From contig JAAZCN010000355.1 in NCBI GenBank assembly GCA_012513245.1, positions 1 through 20,411 on the forward strand: a stretch of 20,411 bases of DNA, read 5' to 3'. Of the stretch, positions 7,398-15,073 are shown piece by piece. The notes under the pieces are model-generated. The model was not told the DNA's origin, did no database searches, and saw only the letters and a list, made by a program, of their open reading frames with translations. Both the position numbers and the translations under genes were made by a program. Every line of letters starts with the position of its first letter. Positions within the stretch are counted from its first letter, which is position 1. This stretch comes from Synergistaceae bacterium. GTDB taxonomy: Bacteria; Synergistota; Synergistia; Synergistales; Synergistaceae.

Positions 7398-8849
7398 TTA
7401 TCTGTGCCAGGTGTCTTTTGAAAAGAGTACGAGGATCGTGTACAGCTCGAGCCTTCCGCAAAGCATGCAGAATGAATATATCCATTTTGCGGCGGTGTGC
7501 TGGGAAGCAAAGTTATTAACAGGGCCTACAGACCCAAATCCCGGTCCAACATTTCCAAGCGTTGTGGCAACAGCACTGAAAGATGTTATCAGGTCCTGTC
7601 CTGTCGCTGATACAGCAATTGAAGAAAAGATAAATATGAGGACATATAAAACTATGAAGGTCGCAACGGAGGCTACCATCCTGTTCTCTATATTCTGATT
7701 CCCGACCCTTACAGTGACCGCAGCATGTGGGTGGATAAATCTTTTTATTTCAGCAACGATCTGCCGGAAAATGACCTGGATACGGATACATTTGATGGAC
7801 CCTGCGGTGGAACCCGCGCACCCTCCGATAAACATAAGAGATAATAGCACCACCTGGGTAAATGGTGGCCAGAGCGAATAATCCGCCGTAACATAACCTG
7901 TGGTGGTCATGATGCTGACTACCTGAAAGGCACCGTAGCGCAGAGCGTGCATGACAGAGTGTGAAAAACCCTGCATATAAAGGTAAAAGGAGATAGCAAG
8001 AGTCGCTGCAAAAGCTGTCTTCAGATAGAAACCAAACTCCGGATCTTTGTATGGGGTAAGGCTCTTCTTTTTTATTGCCAGAAGATGCAGGTTGAAGTTA
8101 GCTCCTGACAAAAGCATTATTATGGTAAGCGCCCAGTCAAAATATGCTGAATCATAGGCCGCTATACTGGCGTTTCTTGGAGAAAACCCTCCTGTGGATA
8201 CGGCCGTGAATATATGGCAAACAGACTCATAAAAGCTCATGCCGCCTAAAACGAGCGCAACTATCCCAATGGCAGTCAGTCCCATGTAGACCTTCCACAG
8301 CATTGTCGCAGCATCCTGTATCCTGGGGCTGATCTTTTCCAACACAGGTCCGGGCACCTCGGCCTTGAAAAGCTGTGTGACACTCATCCCAAGCATGGGG
8401 AGCAGGGCCAGGGTCAGAACGACTATACCCATGCCTCCCAGCCACTGTGTCTGTGCTCTCCACATAAGGATCCCTCTGGGATTCATCTCGATATTGGTAA
8501 GTATTGTTGCTCCTGTAGTAGTGAATCCGGACATCGCTTCGAAATAAGCATCAGTGAAGGAAGGGATGTAGCCTCCTGCAATGTAAGGCAGACAGCCCTG
8601 AAGGGACGCGAATACCCATGCAAGCGCCACAGCGGCAAAGGCCTCTCTTGTTCCCATATCATTTGCCCTGGCCTTGTAGCCGATCAAAAAGAGGATCAAT
8701 GAGAAGAGTGAACCCGCAGCTATCGAAACAGCAAAAGCCCTGATGTCGCTGCTGCCGTCTTTGAAGGCCCATCCAAGCGGCATCAGCATGCACAATGATA
8801 TCAGAAAAACTATAACGGCAAGGAATCTTGCCACTACTCTGAATTTCAC
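7398..8849 (-). CDS. trkH: Potassium uptake channel subunit TrkH/KtrB
   Basis: Membrane pore of the Trk/Ktr potassium uptake system, 483 residues and strongly hydrophobic. The four pore-loop motifs of the superfamily are visible in order: SGFTTTGATIL, AVSTGGFSPRN, MTTTGYVTADY and TTLGNVGPGFG, each with the selectivity-filter glycine. GGCAGSTAGSIK and the C-terminal GRLELYTILVLF are also typical of TrkH. The start is GTG at 8849, which overlaps the trkA stop in a GTGA arrangement, so TrkA and TrkH should be made together. A GGAG site lies about 10 bases upstream of the GTG. nrdJ follows after about 200 bases with its own control sites, so trkH is likely the last gene of its operon. Confidence 0.95.
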   Translation of the reverse strand: MKFRVVARFLAVIVFLISLCMLMPLGWAFKDGSSDIRAFAVSIAAGSLFSLILFLIGYKARANDMGTREAFAAVALAWVFASLQGCLPYIAGGYIPSFTDAYFEAMSGFTTTGATILTNIEMNPRGILMWRAQTQWLGGMGIVVLTLALLPMLGMSVTQLFKAEVPGPVLEKISPRIQDAATMLWKVYMGLTAIGIVALVLGGMSFYESVCHIFTAVSTGGFSPRNASIAAYDSAYFDWALTIIMLLSGANFNLHLLAIKKKSLTPYKDPEFGFYLKTAFAATLAISFYLYMQGFSHSVMHALRYGAFQVVSIMTTTGYVTADYSLWPPFTQVVLLSLMFIGGCAGSTAGSIKCIRIQVIFRQIVAEIKRFIHPHAAVTVRVGNQNIENRMVASVATFIVLYVLIFIFSSIAVSATGQDLITSFSAVATTLGNVGPGFGSVGPVNNFASQHTAAKWIYSFCMLCGRLELYTILVLFSKDTWHR

Positions 8850-10219
8850 CTTACTGATTCTCCAAGAACTTCCATTACCAGTGCCATTGTGTTAGCAGAT
8901 GCAAAGACAACTATTTTATCTCCTTTTTTAAGCTCGGTCTTCCCCGTAGGAATAAGGAGTTCGTGATCTCTCTCGATAAGCCCTATTATCGAACCGGCGG
9001 GCATGTTAAGATCCATAAGACTCTTGCCCACTGACGGCGATCCCTCTGACAGGGTCAGTTCAAGGGCTTCGGAACTAATTTCTTCAAAGACAGTAAGTAC
9101 CCTTGAGGAGCCGGGGTAGCGGACGTGTCGTATTATGACCTGCGCAAGCGTCTGGTTTCTGTTTACTATGGAATCTACGGGGATGTGTTCTGTCATCCCA
9201 AGGTAATTCGATCTTTTGACCACAGCAATGCTCTTTGAGACACCAAGAGTTTTGCCGAGGACCGCGAGCATAAGGTTTGTCTCATCCTGGTCCGTGACCG
9301 CGACAAAGCCATCAGCCTTGTCTACACCTTCAGACAGAAGCAGATCCGAATCCGCACCGTCCCCGCATATTACCAGCACTTCAGGAAGTTCGGCCGCTAT
9401 GCGTTCGCTCTTGGCTTTATCCTCCTCGACGATACAGACCTCGATCCCGGGCGTTCTGGTTATAAGGCGTCTTGCAGTCTGGAAACCTATCTTTCCGGCT
9501 CCTATTATGAAGACTTTCCTAAGTTTTTTAGAAAGAGAGGGCTGAAAGAGGGACTCAAGTTCGTGGACCTGGTCGCGGTAGCACATCGAATAGCATATGT
9601 CTCCGGGAAGGAGCGCGTCTTTAGCTTTAGGGACGAAACTTTTACCGTCCCTCTGAATAGATACTATAAGTGTAATAAGATCTGGATTTTTCTTCCTTAC
9701 CTCACATAATGGCATATTTTTTATTATTGAGTCCTCTGCTATCCTAAAGACGTATATGCCTGCCTTACCGCCTGCGATCTCAACTGCATGCAGGGCTCCT
9801 CTAACTTCGAGCAGCTCCTCTATTTCCCTTGCGACAGACCTTTCCGGGGAGATGAGCATATCTATGCCAAGGTCCTTCGCCCACCCATCGTTATCTGTGA
9901 ATTCAAGGCCTACAGCTCTCGATATGACATGGGGAACGCCCATTTTTTTAGCGATCCAACACGCCATGATGTTGACTTCATCTTTATTGGTACAGGCTAT
10001 AAGAAGGGAGATATCCTCATTTCCGGCTTTCACTCCGGCTTTCTCAAGAACACTTGGTCTTGCTCCGTTCCCCCTTACCACCATGACATCAAGGTCGTTT
10101 TCGACGCGTACAGCCCTCTCCTCGTCATCTTCTACAACAACAATGTCGTGCCCATCGGCAGAGAGGTCTTTAGCAACACTGTAACCTACTTCTCCCGCTC
10201 CAACCAAAACGATTTTCAA
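8846..10219 (-). CDS. trkA: Trk potassium uptake regulatory protein TrkA
   Basis: Cytoplasmic nucleotide-binding gating protein of the Trk system. It is a tandem of two RCK halves: Rossmann motif GAGEVG at residues 7-12 and again GAGKIG near 240-245, each followed by a TrkA-C domain (about 145-215 and 375-455). The final domain has GDKIVVFAS. The duplicated form of about 457 residues is the TrkA, not the shorter KtrA, arrangement. The frame opens with an ATG at 10240, but the TTG at 10219 has AAGGGCGGA about 7 bases upstream and starts directly at MKIVLVGAG, the usual N terminus. A good promoter lies about 60 bases upstream. It is coupled to trkH by a 4-base overlap. Confidence 0.95.
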   Translation of the reverse strand: MKIVLVGAGEVGYSVAKDLSADGHDIVVVEDDEERAVRVENDLDVMVVRGNGARPSVLEKAGVKAGNEDISLLIACTNKDEVNIMACWIAKKMGVPHVISRAVGLEFTDNDGWAKDLGIDMLISPERSVAREIEELLEVRGALHAVEIAGGKAGIYVFRIAEDSIIKNMPLCEVRKKNPDLITLIVSIQRDGKSFVPKAKDALLPGDICYSMCYRDQVHELESLFQPSLSKKLRKVFIIGAGKIGFQTARRLITRTPGIEVCIVEEDKAKSERIAAELPEVLVICGDGADSDLLLSEGVDKADGFVAVTDQDETNLMLAVLGKTLGVSKSIAVVKRSNYLGMTEHIPVDSIVNRNQTLAQVIIRHVRYPGSSRVLTVFEEISSEALELTLSEGSPSVGKSLMDLNMPAGSIIGLIERDHELLIPTGKTELKKGDKIVVFASANTMALVMEVLGESVR

Positions 10220-10277
10220 AGCTATTCCGCCCTTCAGCATAAATCAGATAGTCTATCTTTTCCTCTACATCAGATAT

Positions 10278-10305
10278 CTTATAACACCATTGATGATAAA
10301 AGCAA
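10278..10305 (-). promoter_or_regulatory. Candidate promoter for trkA-trkH
   Basis: On the minus strand TTGCTT (10300-10305) and TATAAG (10278-10283) are 16 bases apart. This predicts a leader of about 50 bases to the TTG start of trkA. It lies just downstream of the metPS terminator, which is consistent with a separate transcription unit. Confidence 0.5.
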
Positions 10306-10341
10306 ACAGCGAGTAGGATTTTGTAAATATTGCCAAATTTT

Positions 10342-10380
10342 CAAAAAGGAAGAGGCGGCAATGGATCGCCGCCTCTTCCT
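10342..10380 (-). terminator. Intrinsic terminator of the metP-metS operon
   Basis: A 13-bp perfect stem, 10347-10359 with 10368-10380 (core GGAAGAGGCGGC), and an 8-base loop are followed on the minus strand by a run of T (10342-10347 read as TTTTTG). It ends the transcript about 35 bases past metS. Confidence 0.93.
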
Positions 10381-10414
10381 CTGATTGTACTAGATGTTAA
10401 GAAAGAAATACAGT

Positions 10415-10519
10415 TTAAGCTTTCTTCTTTTTCTTTTCAACTTCCATTGTCCTTTTAAGAGCCCATGCAAAGGAACCAAAACCAACAGCGATACATAGTG
10501 CCATGTTGAGCTGCCACAT
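10415..10519 (-). CDS. metS: MetS-like small subunit of a methionine/alanine importer (34 aa)
   Basis: A 34-codon gene translating to MWQLNMALCIAVGFGSFAWA followed by LKRTMEVEKKKKKA. It is one membrane helix with a lysine-rich cytoplasmic tail, fitting the MetS family (methionine and alanine importer, small subunit), which partners NSS-type transporters. The ribosome-binding site GGAGG is 8 bases before the ATG, and the gene sits 32 bases after the metP stop and before a strong terminator. In Corynebacterium the homologous MetS is needed for MetP transport activity; the same role is inferred here. At this size it is easily missed by gene finders. Confidence 0.88.
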   Translation of the reverse strand: MWQLNMALCIAVGFGSFAWALKRTMEVEKKKKKA

Positions 10520-10551
10520 ATTTATTTCCTCCTTTTCCCTTCCAGCCTAAG

Positions 10552-12045
10552 CTAATCCAGCTTATTGGCGTGGACAAGGTTCTTCGCCATAGCTCCGTTG
10601 AGGAGGAAGAGGATCACAGCGAGAATGCCCCATTCCACGACCATGGATCCGGGAGTGTAAGCGTATTTCTGGAGCGGCCAGAATTTGTACCATTCTCCAG
10701 GATACCATGTTGCGGCCTGATATACCCACCAGCCCCAGACCAGTGCAAATTCGATGGGGAAGAACTTTATTATTGTCCACATCCATTTGACTTTCATGTC
10801 TGAGCAGGGAGCAATGTCTTCCTTCCAAAGCTTTTCAACACCATACTTTATAGAGGCGATCGAGTAGCAGAGTCCGACCATTAGCAGCCCTACTCCCCAG
10901 ACCATGTCCTGGTTTTCGAAAACCCCGTTATCCAGTGCTGACCAGCTTCCAACGGCGATGAAGAATGCCGTTACGAAAATTGTCGCTTTCGGACGGCTAA
11001 AGCCCATATCCATAAGGTTGCGGGTCCCGGTCTCGACCATCGCTATGACAGAGCTGAGCGCGGCGGAGAAGAGAGCCACAAAGAAGAGGACTGCCATTAC
11101 GAATCCTCCTGTGGTATGGGCAAAGAGGTTCGTCAGGTTGATGAATGTAAGTCCGTTAGCGCCTGATTTCATTACTGCAATTGGATCGGGAGCGAGCGCG
11201 AAAACTGCCGGAAGTACGACCATACCGGCGAGCATCGCTGCGACCATATCTCCAAATGTTGCTGTAAAGGCGTTGAGCATGATGTCTTCATCCTTGGCAG
11301 CATAAACGAAGTAGACATGGAACATACCCCAGCCGGCTCCGGATGACCACGCTGCCTGTGTAAATGCTGCCAGCCAGATATTTGGTTTTGCAAAGTCTAA
11401 TATGTCCACGTGGTACATGTATTCGAGGCCTTTCCATGCGCCGGGAAGCATAAGTACGCGGACGAGAAGGATCGCCAGAAGGATAAACACTGAGGGGATC
11501 ATTATTTTGTTTGCCTTCTCGATACCACCCTGGACACCGCGTGAGATAATTGCAGCTGCGATGAGAACAGCTGCTACGAACCACATCCACGCTTCTGTCG
11601 CAGGAGGAGTTACAGCAAAATTCTTCCAAACCTCGGTAGTCAGATCCGTGCCGCCTGCCTGCACCTGTGTAAGGAAGCCGGTAAATATAAGAGCAAGGTA
11701 CTTCATGACCCAGCCGAGAACTACAACGTAGTAGCAGCCGAGCATGATACATACCATTGCGCACCAGGCGCCTACCCAGGCCCAGTTGTCGCCCAGAAGC
11801 ACTTTGAAGGCTCCGGCGTTTGCCATACGCGTTTTTTTACCAAAAATAGACTCAGCGCAGATAAGAGGTACTGCCCAGATAAATAATGCAAGAAAACAGA
11901 TAAGTATGAAAGAGCCACCATTGTTGCTTGCTACTTCACGCGGGAAACGCCATATGTTTCCCGTACCGACTGCCATACCAAGAACTGTTGCGATTAGTCC
12001 CCAGCGGCTTGCAAACTGATCGCCGCCCTGTTTGATTTCAGCCAT
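10552..12045 (-). CDS. metP: Sodium-dependent amino acid transporter, NSS family (MetP-like)
   Basis: Secondary transporter of the neurotransmitter:sodium symporter family, importing an amino acid with Na+. At 497 residues it has about 12 hydrophobic segments. The first carries the sodium and substrate site signature ATVLGMAVGTGNIWRFP with NNGGSF just after. An unwound helix 6-like region, TQAAWSSGAGWG, and the ETGTRNLMD segment are also present. The family's usual substrates are hydrophobic amino acids. Pairing with a MetS-like subunit points to methionine or alanine, but the substrate cannot be read from sequence. The ATG at 12045 has GAGG about 8 bases upstream. It forms an operon with metS, with a promoter and a structured leader of about 190 bases upstream. 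Confidence 0.92.
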   Translation of the reverse strand: MAEIKQGGDQFASRWGLIATVLGMAVGTGNIWRFPREVASNNGGSFILICFLALFIWAVPLICAESIFGKKTRMANAGAFKVLLGDNWAWVGAWCAMVCIMLGCYYVVVLGWVMKYLALIFTGFLTQVQAGGTDLTTEVWKNFAVTPPATEAWMWFVAAVLIAAAIISRGVQGGIEKANKIMIPSVFILLAILLVRVLMLPGAWKGLEYMYHVDILDFAKPNIWLAAFTQAAWSSGAGWGMFHVYFVYAAKDEDIMLNAFTATFGDMVAAMLAGMVVLPAVFALAPDPIAVMKSGANGLTFINLTNLFAHTTGGFVMAVLFFVALFSAALSSVIAMVETGTRNLMDMGFSRPKATIFVTAFFIAVGSWSALDNGVFENQDMVWGVGLLMVGLCYSIASIKYGVEKLWKEDIAPCSDMKVKWMWTIIKFFPIEFALVWGWWVYQAATWYPGEWYKFWPLQKYAYTPGSMVVEWGILAVILFLLNGAMAKNLVHANKLD

Positions 12046-12122
12046 ACGTTTGACCTCGCTTTCTTATCGATATTTCTGATTTTGGATCAAAGATAAAAAG
12101 CAAAATACTTATAATGGTATCA

Positions 12123-12212
12123 TTCGGGCCTGAATACGGACAGAATTACTTTACAAACCTCCTTTCACAGTTACGGTCAATAAATTTGAATATATATACA
12201 AAATAGATATTC
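12123..12212 (-). ncRNA. Structured leader of metP, type unknown
   Basis: On the minus strand GGGTCCTGAATA (near 12201-12212) can pair with TATTCAGGCCC (near 12126-12136) to close a domain of about 85 bases. It contains an orphan AAAGGAGG (near 12157-12164) that is not followed by a usable start codon. It does not match a riboswitch class I recognise. Confidence 0.3.
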
Positions 12213-12239
12213 AGGACCCAGCACCACCACAGCTTACCA

Positions 12240-12268
12240 TATATAAACTTCATTTTCAATAATGTAAA
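12240..12268 (-). promoter_or_regulatory. Candidate promoter for metP-metS
   Basis: On the minus strand TTTACA (12263-12268) and TATATA (12240-12245) are separated by exactly 17 bases. The predicted start near 12233 gives a leader of about 190 bases before the metP ATG. Confidence 0.6.
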
Positions 12269-12725
12269 AATAAAAAACCTTTGTCTTTTTTTGAGAAAAA
12301 TATTTGTGAAATATCTAAACAATCTAAAAACAGCAATTTTATTGGTGCAATAAAAGACGCTTAGTTCAAATTTATATTAATTTCAGACATAAAACTTTTT
12401 AAAACACGCCATTATGAATTTCGTTTAGAAACATCAGGAAATATTCAATTTGATATATATTTTTATAAAGCATGACATGTGTTCGGATGTTAAAGAACAG
12501 GCAGTTATTTGTTCGCAGGTTACAATAGGTTGTTCCGACGGAGAGCAACAGACAAAGCTGTCCAACTTCCACAAAAACAGCATCCCTAAGAAAAACGGGG
12601 CTGTTTCGGGAAGAACAGATGTTTTCTCTGCATATTGATGTCAACGAAAAGAGAGTAATTGTCTTAATTTTCAGCAAAAATTTGCATAAATCAATTTTAT
12701 TATTTAATCTATCAATATATAAATT
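12269..12725. other. Gene-free AT-rich spacer with one weak hairpin
   Basis: No reading frame here has coding character or a ribosome-binding site. The only structure I see is a bulged inverted repeat, AAACAG (12575-12580) with CTGTTT (12601-12606), closed inside by CCC/GGG. Read leftward it is followed by TTTTTG and might terminate the 12726-14447 operon at a distance of about 120 bases. There is no clear homology or other motif. Confidence 0.4.
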
Positions 12726-13754
12726 TTAATTCTTCGATTTTACCTTTGGCTTTTCTTTTAACTCTTTTTCCAGCCTCAGTAGTTCGTTTCTCGTGTCTGA
12801 ATCCATGTTTTTCATCATTTCATTACGATATATCATGCCTATATCGTTCCTGGAAAGTCCGGGATGTGACTCAAGTTCAGTGTATGCGGTCACTTTTTTG
12901 TCCCTGAAGAAGACATCAAAGTCGGCAAAACGCTGCCCCATCTCGTTGTACTCAAGTCCCATAGCTATCTTTTTGATCTCCTGCACTTCCATTGGAGTAA
13001 ATATCTTCACAAGGTAAATTGGGACGCTCATCAGGACCATTGCCTGGTCTTTGCCCCACTTTTCTGCAAGGACGACCCCTATCTGGAGACCCTGAGTTGC
13101 CATCCAGAGCCTCTGTCTGTGTATGGCAAAATATCCGTTTGCGTCGTATATTTTGATCTCGACATCATTCCAGTCAGGAGTGCCCATAGCATTCCCAAGA
13201 TACTCTGTACCCCTGATCCCCAGATACTGGATGATAGCTCCCTTTGATCTGTCATGTATCAGCAGTGCCTTTTCATACATGTCCTGAGTGGGAACGGCCC
13301 TGTTTATCGCCTTTTCGGTGAAATAAATGACCGACGACGTTCCGGGTATGTAATTTCGGAACATAGGTTCTCTGTCGATTATCTCCCCTCCCAGATCTTC
13401 GTGTATCGACCGGATACCGTTCTCTACGTTGCCCATAAGACGCATCACTATGAACCCGGGCAGAGTTATGACCTCTTCAATACCGCTTATCAGTCTCTTG
13501 TTGATCAGAGTACAGAGGAGGAGTTCGATAGAGTTTTCAGATACGAATGTCTCCTCTTCCTCTTCTTCGGTAAGCAGATCAGAAGATGAAATAAAAAAAA
13601 TCAGCCTCCTGTTGTTCCCGTATATACCCAATGCTCTTTCAGGGTCCAGAGATACCAGGGATCCCCATTCCTTAAGATGTTCTTTTATTTCTTTGACCTT
13701 ATCTGTAGCATGAAGAATAAGACTTTCCGGACCGCTTCTGACAAGAGAGAGCAT
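12726..13754 (-). CDS. Conserved-looking protein of unknown function
   Basis: 342 residues that I do not recognise. There is no signal peptide or membrane helix. It is mixed alpha/beta in character with a glutamate run (about residues 62-68), two Asp/Glu-rich segments, and a strongly charged lysine/glutamate C terminus (LRLEKELKEKPKVKSKN) that may form a helix. Coding quality is good: the ATG has AGGAGG 8 bases upstream, and the gene begins 15 bases after the metallophosphoesterase stop in the same direction, so the two form an operon. The order suggests a joint task, but nothing in the sequence tells which. Confidence 0.85.
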   Translation of the reverse strand: MLSLVRSGPESLILHATDKVKEIKEHLKEWGSLVSLDPERALGIYGNNRRLIFFISSSDLLTEEEEEETFVSENSIELLLCTLINKRLISGIEEVITLPGFIVMRLMGNVENGIRSIHEDLGGEIIDREPMFRNYIPGTSSVIYFTEKAINRAVPTQDMYEKALLIHDRSKGAIIQYLGIRGTEYLGNAMGTPDWNDVEIKIYDANGYFAIHRQRLWMATQGLQIGVVLAEKWGKDQAMVLMSVPIYLVKIFTPMEVQEIKKIAMGLEYNEMGQRFADFDVFFRDKKVTAYTELESHPGLSRNDIGMIYRNEMMKNMDSDTRNELLRLEKELKEKPKVKSKN

Positions 13755-13769
13755 TAAGAAAACCTCCTA

Positions 13770-14447
13770 TTATAATGAAATGCGTTTTCGTTGGAGCCTG
13801 GCATCGTCCGTCCCCGGCGGATATCTGAAAGGGATAACATCTCCTGTCTCCATGTGTATGAGGTGCATTTTTTCAAGTCCGTTCAGAAAAAATCTCCCGC
13901 ATTCATCTATAGTAGTAGGATGCTCCAGACTGTGTCCAAAGAGGTTGTACTCTCCGGCATCGTTCATTACGTCTTCATAAGTGTGGCCTGCCCTGAAACC
14001 GAAACTTCCTATATAAAAACGACCGGGCTTGCTCCAGACCTGGACCGAAGAGTTCTCTGTCATCTCAAGCAAAGTCGGTAGATGGTCGTGGTTTCCTGTA
14101 AGGAGAATAGTCCCGCATGTCTCATCAGAGAGCATGTTTATAAGGACGCGAAGTTTCTTTCTGTAAAGATCTATCATACACGGCCTGATCTCAAGCTTTA
14201 TGTCATCTACCAGGTCTCCTGTATGTACTATCCATGCAGGGCGGAGACGCTGGATGGCCCTTCGCAGATAGGAAAACATCGTTGAAGGGGTGTCAGAAAT
14301 GTGAAGGATCATATCTCTTCCATCCACGGGAGGAGGATTGAAGCCTGCCATTATGGTGATATTATCTATCCTGCTTCTGATAGGACAGTTTCTTATCTCC
14401 TCAAGTGTCGGCTTGGGCAGGTTGGCCGGTAAGTGAAGCGTCGTCAT
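13770..14447 (-). CDS. Calcineurin-like metallophosphoesterase
   Basis: Soluble metal-dependent phosphoesterase of the calcineurin-like fold, 225 residues. Core motifs are HTGDLVDD (Asp78, Asp81), LTGNHDH (Asn119, His120), FRAGHTYE (His155) and FGHSLEH (His172, His176). Motif I, normally DxH, reads ISDTPST, so the usual histidine metal ligand is replaced by Pro54. One metal site may be altered, or another histidine may substitute. The frame opens with a GTG at 14456, but the ATG at 14447 has AAGGGG about 8 bases upstream. It is first gene of an operon with the unknown protein at 12726. The substrate cannot be told; the small size suits a YfcE-like or nucleotide/phosphodiester hydrolase. Confidence 0.85.
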   Translation of the reverse strand: MTTLHLPANLPKPTLEEIRNCPIRSRIDNITIMAGFNPPPVDGRDMILHISDTPSTMFSYLRRAIQRLRPAWIVHTGDLVDDIKLEIRPCMIDLYRKKLRVLINMLSDETCGTILLTGNHDHLPTLLEMTENSSVQVWSKPGRFYIGSFGFRAGHTYEDVMNDAGEYNLFGHSLEHPTTIDECGRFFLNGLEKMHLIHMETGDVIPFRYPPGTDDARLQRKRISL

Positions 14448-14519
14448 TTTCCTCACCCCTTAAATTAAAGACTGGCTGTTATTTCAAATTTAACTTGAAA
14501 TTACACCCTCTCCAATGAT

Positions 14520-14528
14520 ATTATAGCA
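14520..14528 (-). promoter_or_regulatory. Extended -10 promoter for the phosphoesterase operon
   Basis: TGCTATAAT on the minus strand is a perfect extended -10 (TGnTATAAT), about 70 bases before the ATG. The matching -35 is poor (ATAATT), as is common with extended -10 promoters. Confidence 0.55.
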
Positions 14529-14587
14529 GTAGTATTTGTAAAAATTATTTTAAACTGCATGAGCATATATGGACAAAATACTTGTTT

Positions 14588-14616
14588 TTTTATTGATCAG
14601 CATGTAGGATTATAAT
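14588..14616 (+). promoter_or_regulatory. Promoter for the first riboswitch transcript
   Basis: A perfect -10 TATAAT (14611-14616) has a weak -35 TTTTAT (14588-14593) 17 bases upstream. The predicted start near 14623 is 5 bases before the riboswitch P1 stem. Confidence 0.6.
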
Positions 14617-14627
14617 GTAATCGATTT

Positions 14628-14723
14628 GTTCTCCGAGCCTGTCCGCCTAAAGATATTATCCAAGGGGGCCGGGCCGATAGGGTTTCGCTGGAAACGGCGG
14701 GGCCTCCCTTTGGAAAGGAGAAC
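14628..14723 (+). ncRNA. Moco/Tuco-type riboswitch aptamer 1 (compact form)
   Basis: This matches the molybdenum cofactor RNA motif. P1 is GTTCTCC (14628-14634) with GGAGAAC (14717-14723), 7 bp perfect. A long arm, GGGGGCC (about 14664-14670) with GGCCTCC (14701-14707), is capped by CTG-GAAA-CGG (14688-14697), a GNRA tetraloop hairpin. The conserved CTCCC-n-TGGAAAGG block lies at the 3' side, as in the E. coli moaA leader. The 5' half is short, without a clear extra stem, which is the layout described for the tungsten-cofactor (Tuco) variant. Ligand assignment is inference; motif membership is strong. Confidence 0.85.
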
Positions 14724-14780
14724 GGCTGTTTGTACTTTATTCGGCCGTCCTCTCCAGTGGGGACGGTCGATTTCTATTTC
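14722..14780 (+). terminator. Riboswitch 1 expression platform: terminator with competing antiterminator
   Basis: A 12-bp stem, 14741-14752 with 14759-14770, a hexaloop and a following TTTCTATTTC tract form an intrinsic terminator. ACGGCTG (14722-14728) can instead pair with CGGCCGT (14742-14748), and its first two bases belong to the P1 3' arm. Ligand-stabilised P1 would therefore favour termination, an off-switch. Confidence 0.75.
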
Positions 14781-14856
14781 TTAAGGGATATTGCACAAAA
14801 TCCCAACTCTCCCTTGCGAGATCGTCCCCAACGGTCTCGCATCTTCATTTCTTAAG
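14776..14856 (+). repeat. Direct repeat ATTTCTTAAG flanking a strong hairpin
   Basis: The 10-mer ATTTCTTAAG is at 14776-14785 and 14847-14856. Between them lie a small hairpin (GGGAT...ATCCC, 14785-14802) and a strong 11-bp stem, 14815-14825 with 14831-14841, loop CCCCA, followed by TCTTCATTT. The strong stem could be a backup terminator. Confidence 0.45.
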
Positions 14857-14920
14857 TGCAACACTCAACCTTCCCATCTTTTGCAACTGGTGTACCCAAA
14901 GCCTCTATTTCCCGTCATCG

Positions 14921-14955
14921 CCGCTCAAAAACATGCCGGAAAGACAGTGAGAAAG
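14921..14955 (+). repeat. Copy 2 of the dispersed repeat
   Basis: This matches 1346-1380 at 30 of 35 positions in the same orientation, sharing CCGCTCAAAA, CATGC and GGAAAGAC. Upstream, CAAAGCC (14897-14903) corresponds to the second arm of hairpin 2 in copy 1, so similarity may extend left with gaps. The stem pairing of copy 1 is partly lost here. Confidence 0.55.
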
Positions 14956-14975
14956 CTAAGTGCAATAGAGTTGCA

Positions 14976-15003
14976 AAAATAGGTAAATTGCCTATTTTCT
15001 TTT
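14976..15003 (+). terminator. Possible AT-rich terminator between the two riboswitches
   Basis: The perfect 8-bp stem AAAATAGG (14976-14983) with CCTATTTT (14991-14998) is followed by CTTTT. The low GC content makes its strength doubtful; a palindromic operator is an alternative. Confidence 0.4.
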
Positions 15004-15073
15004 AAATTCACGACAAAAACAACTAACTAATGTAAAATAACGTATAAGCTATATCTTTTATTTTTATGGCTTT

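Noticed and set aside
11288..11764. 158-codon frame inside metP on the same strand
   Set aside because: It is a shadow frame within an intact membrane transporter gene; its composition is not protein-like.
12211..12240. Possible leader peptide MVSCGGAGS upstream of metP
   Set aside because: Its ATG overlaps the predicted -10 box, so it would not be in the transcript, and there is no ribosome-binding site.
12450..12638. 62-codon open frame on the plus strand in the same spacer
   Set aside because: No ribosome-binding site or conserved pattern; overlaps the frame above and a hairpin.
12399..12677. 92-codon open frame on the minus strand between metP and the unknown protein
   Set aside because: There is no ribosome-binding site, the composition is erratic with many Cys, Asn and Phe, and no family resemblance is seen; a chance frame in AT-rich DNA.
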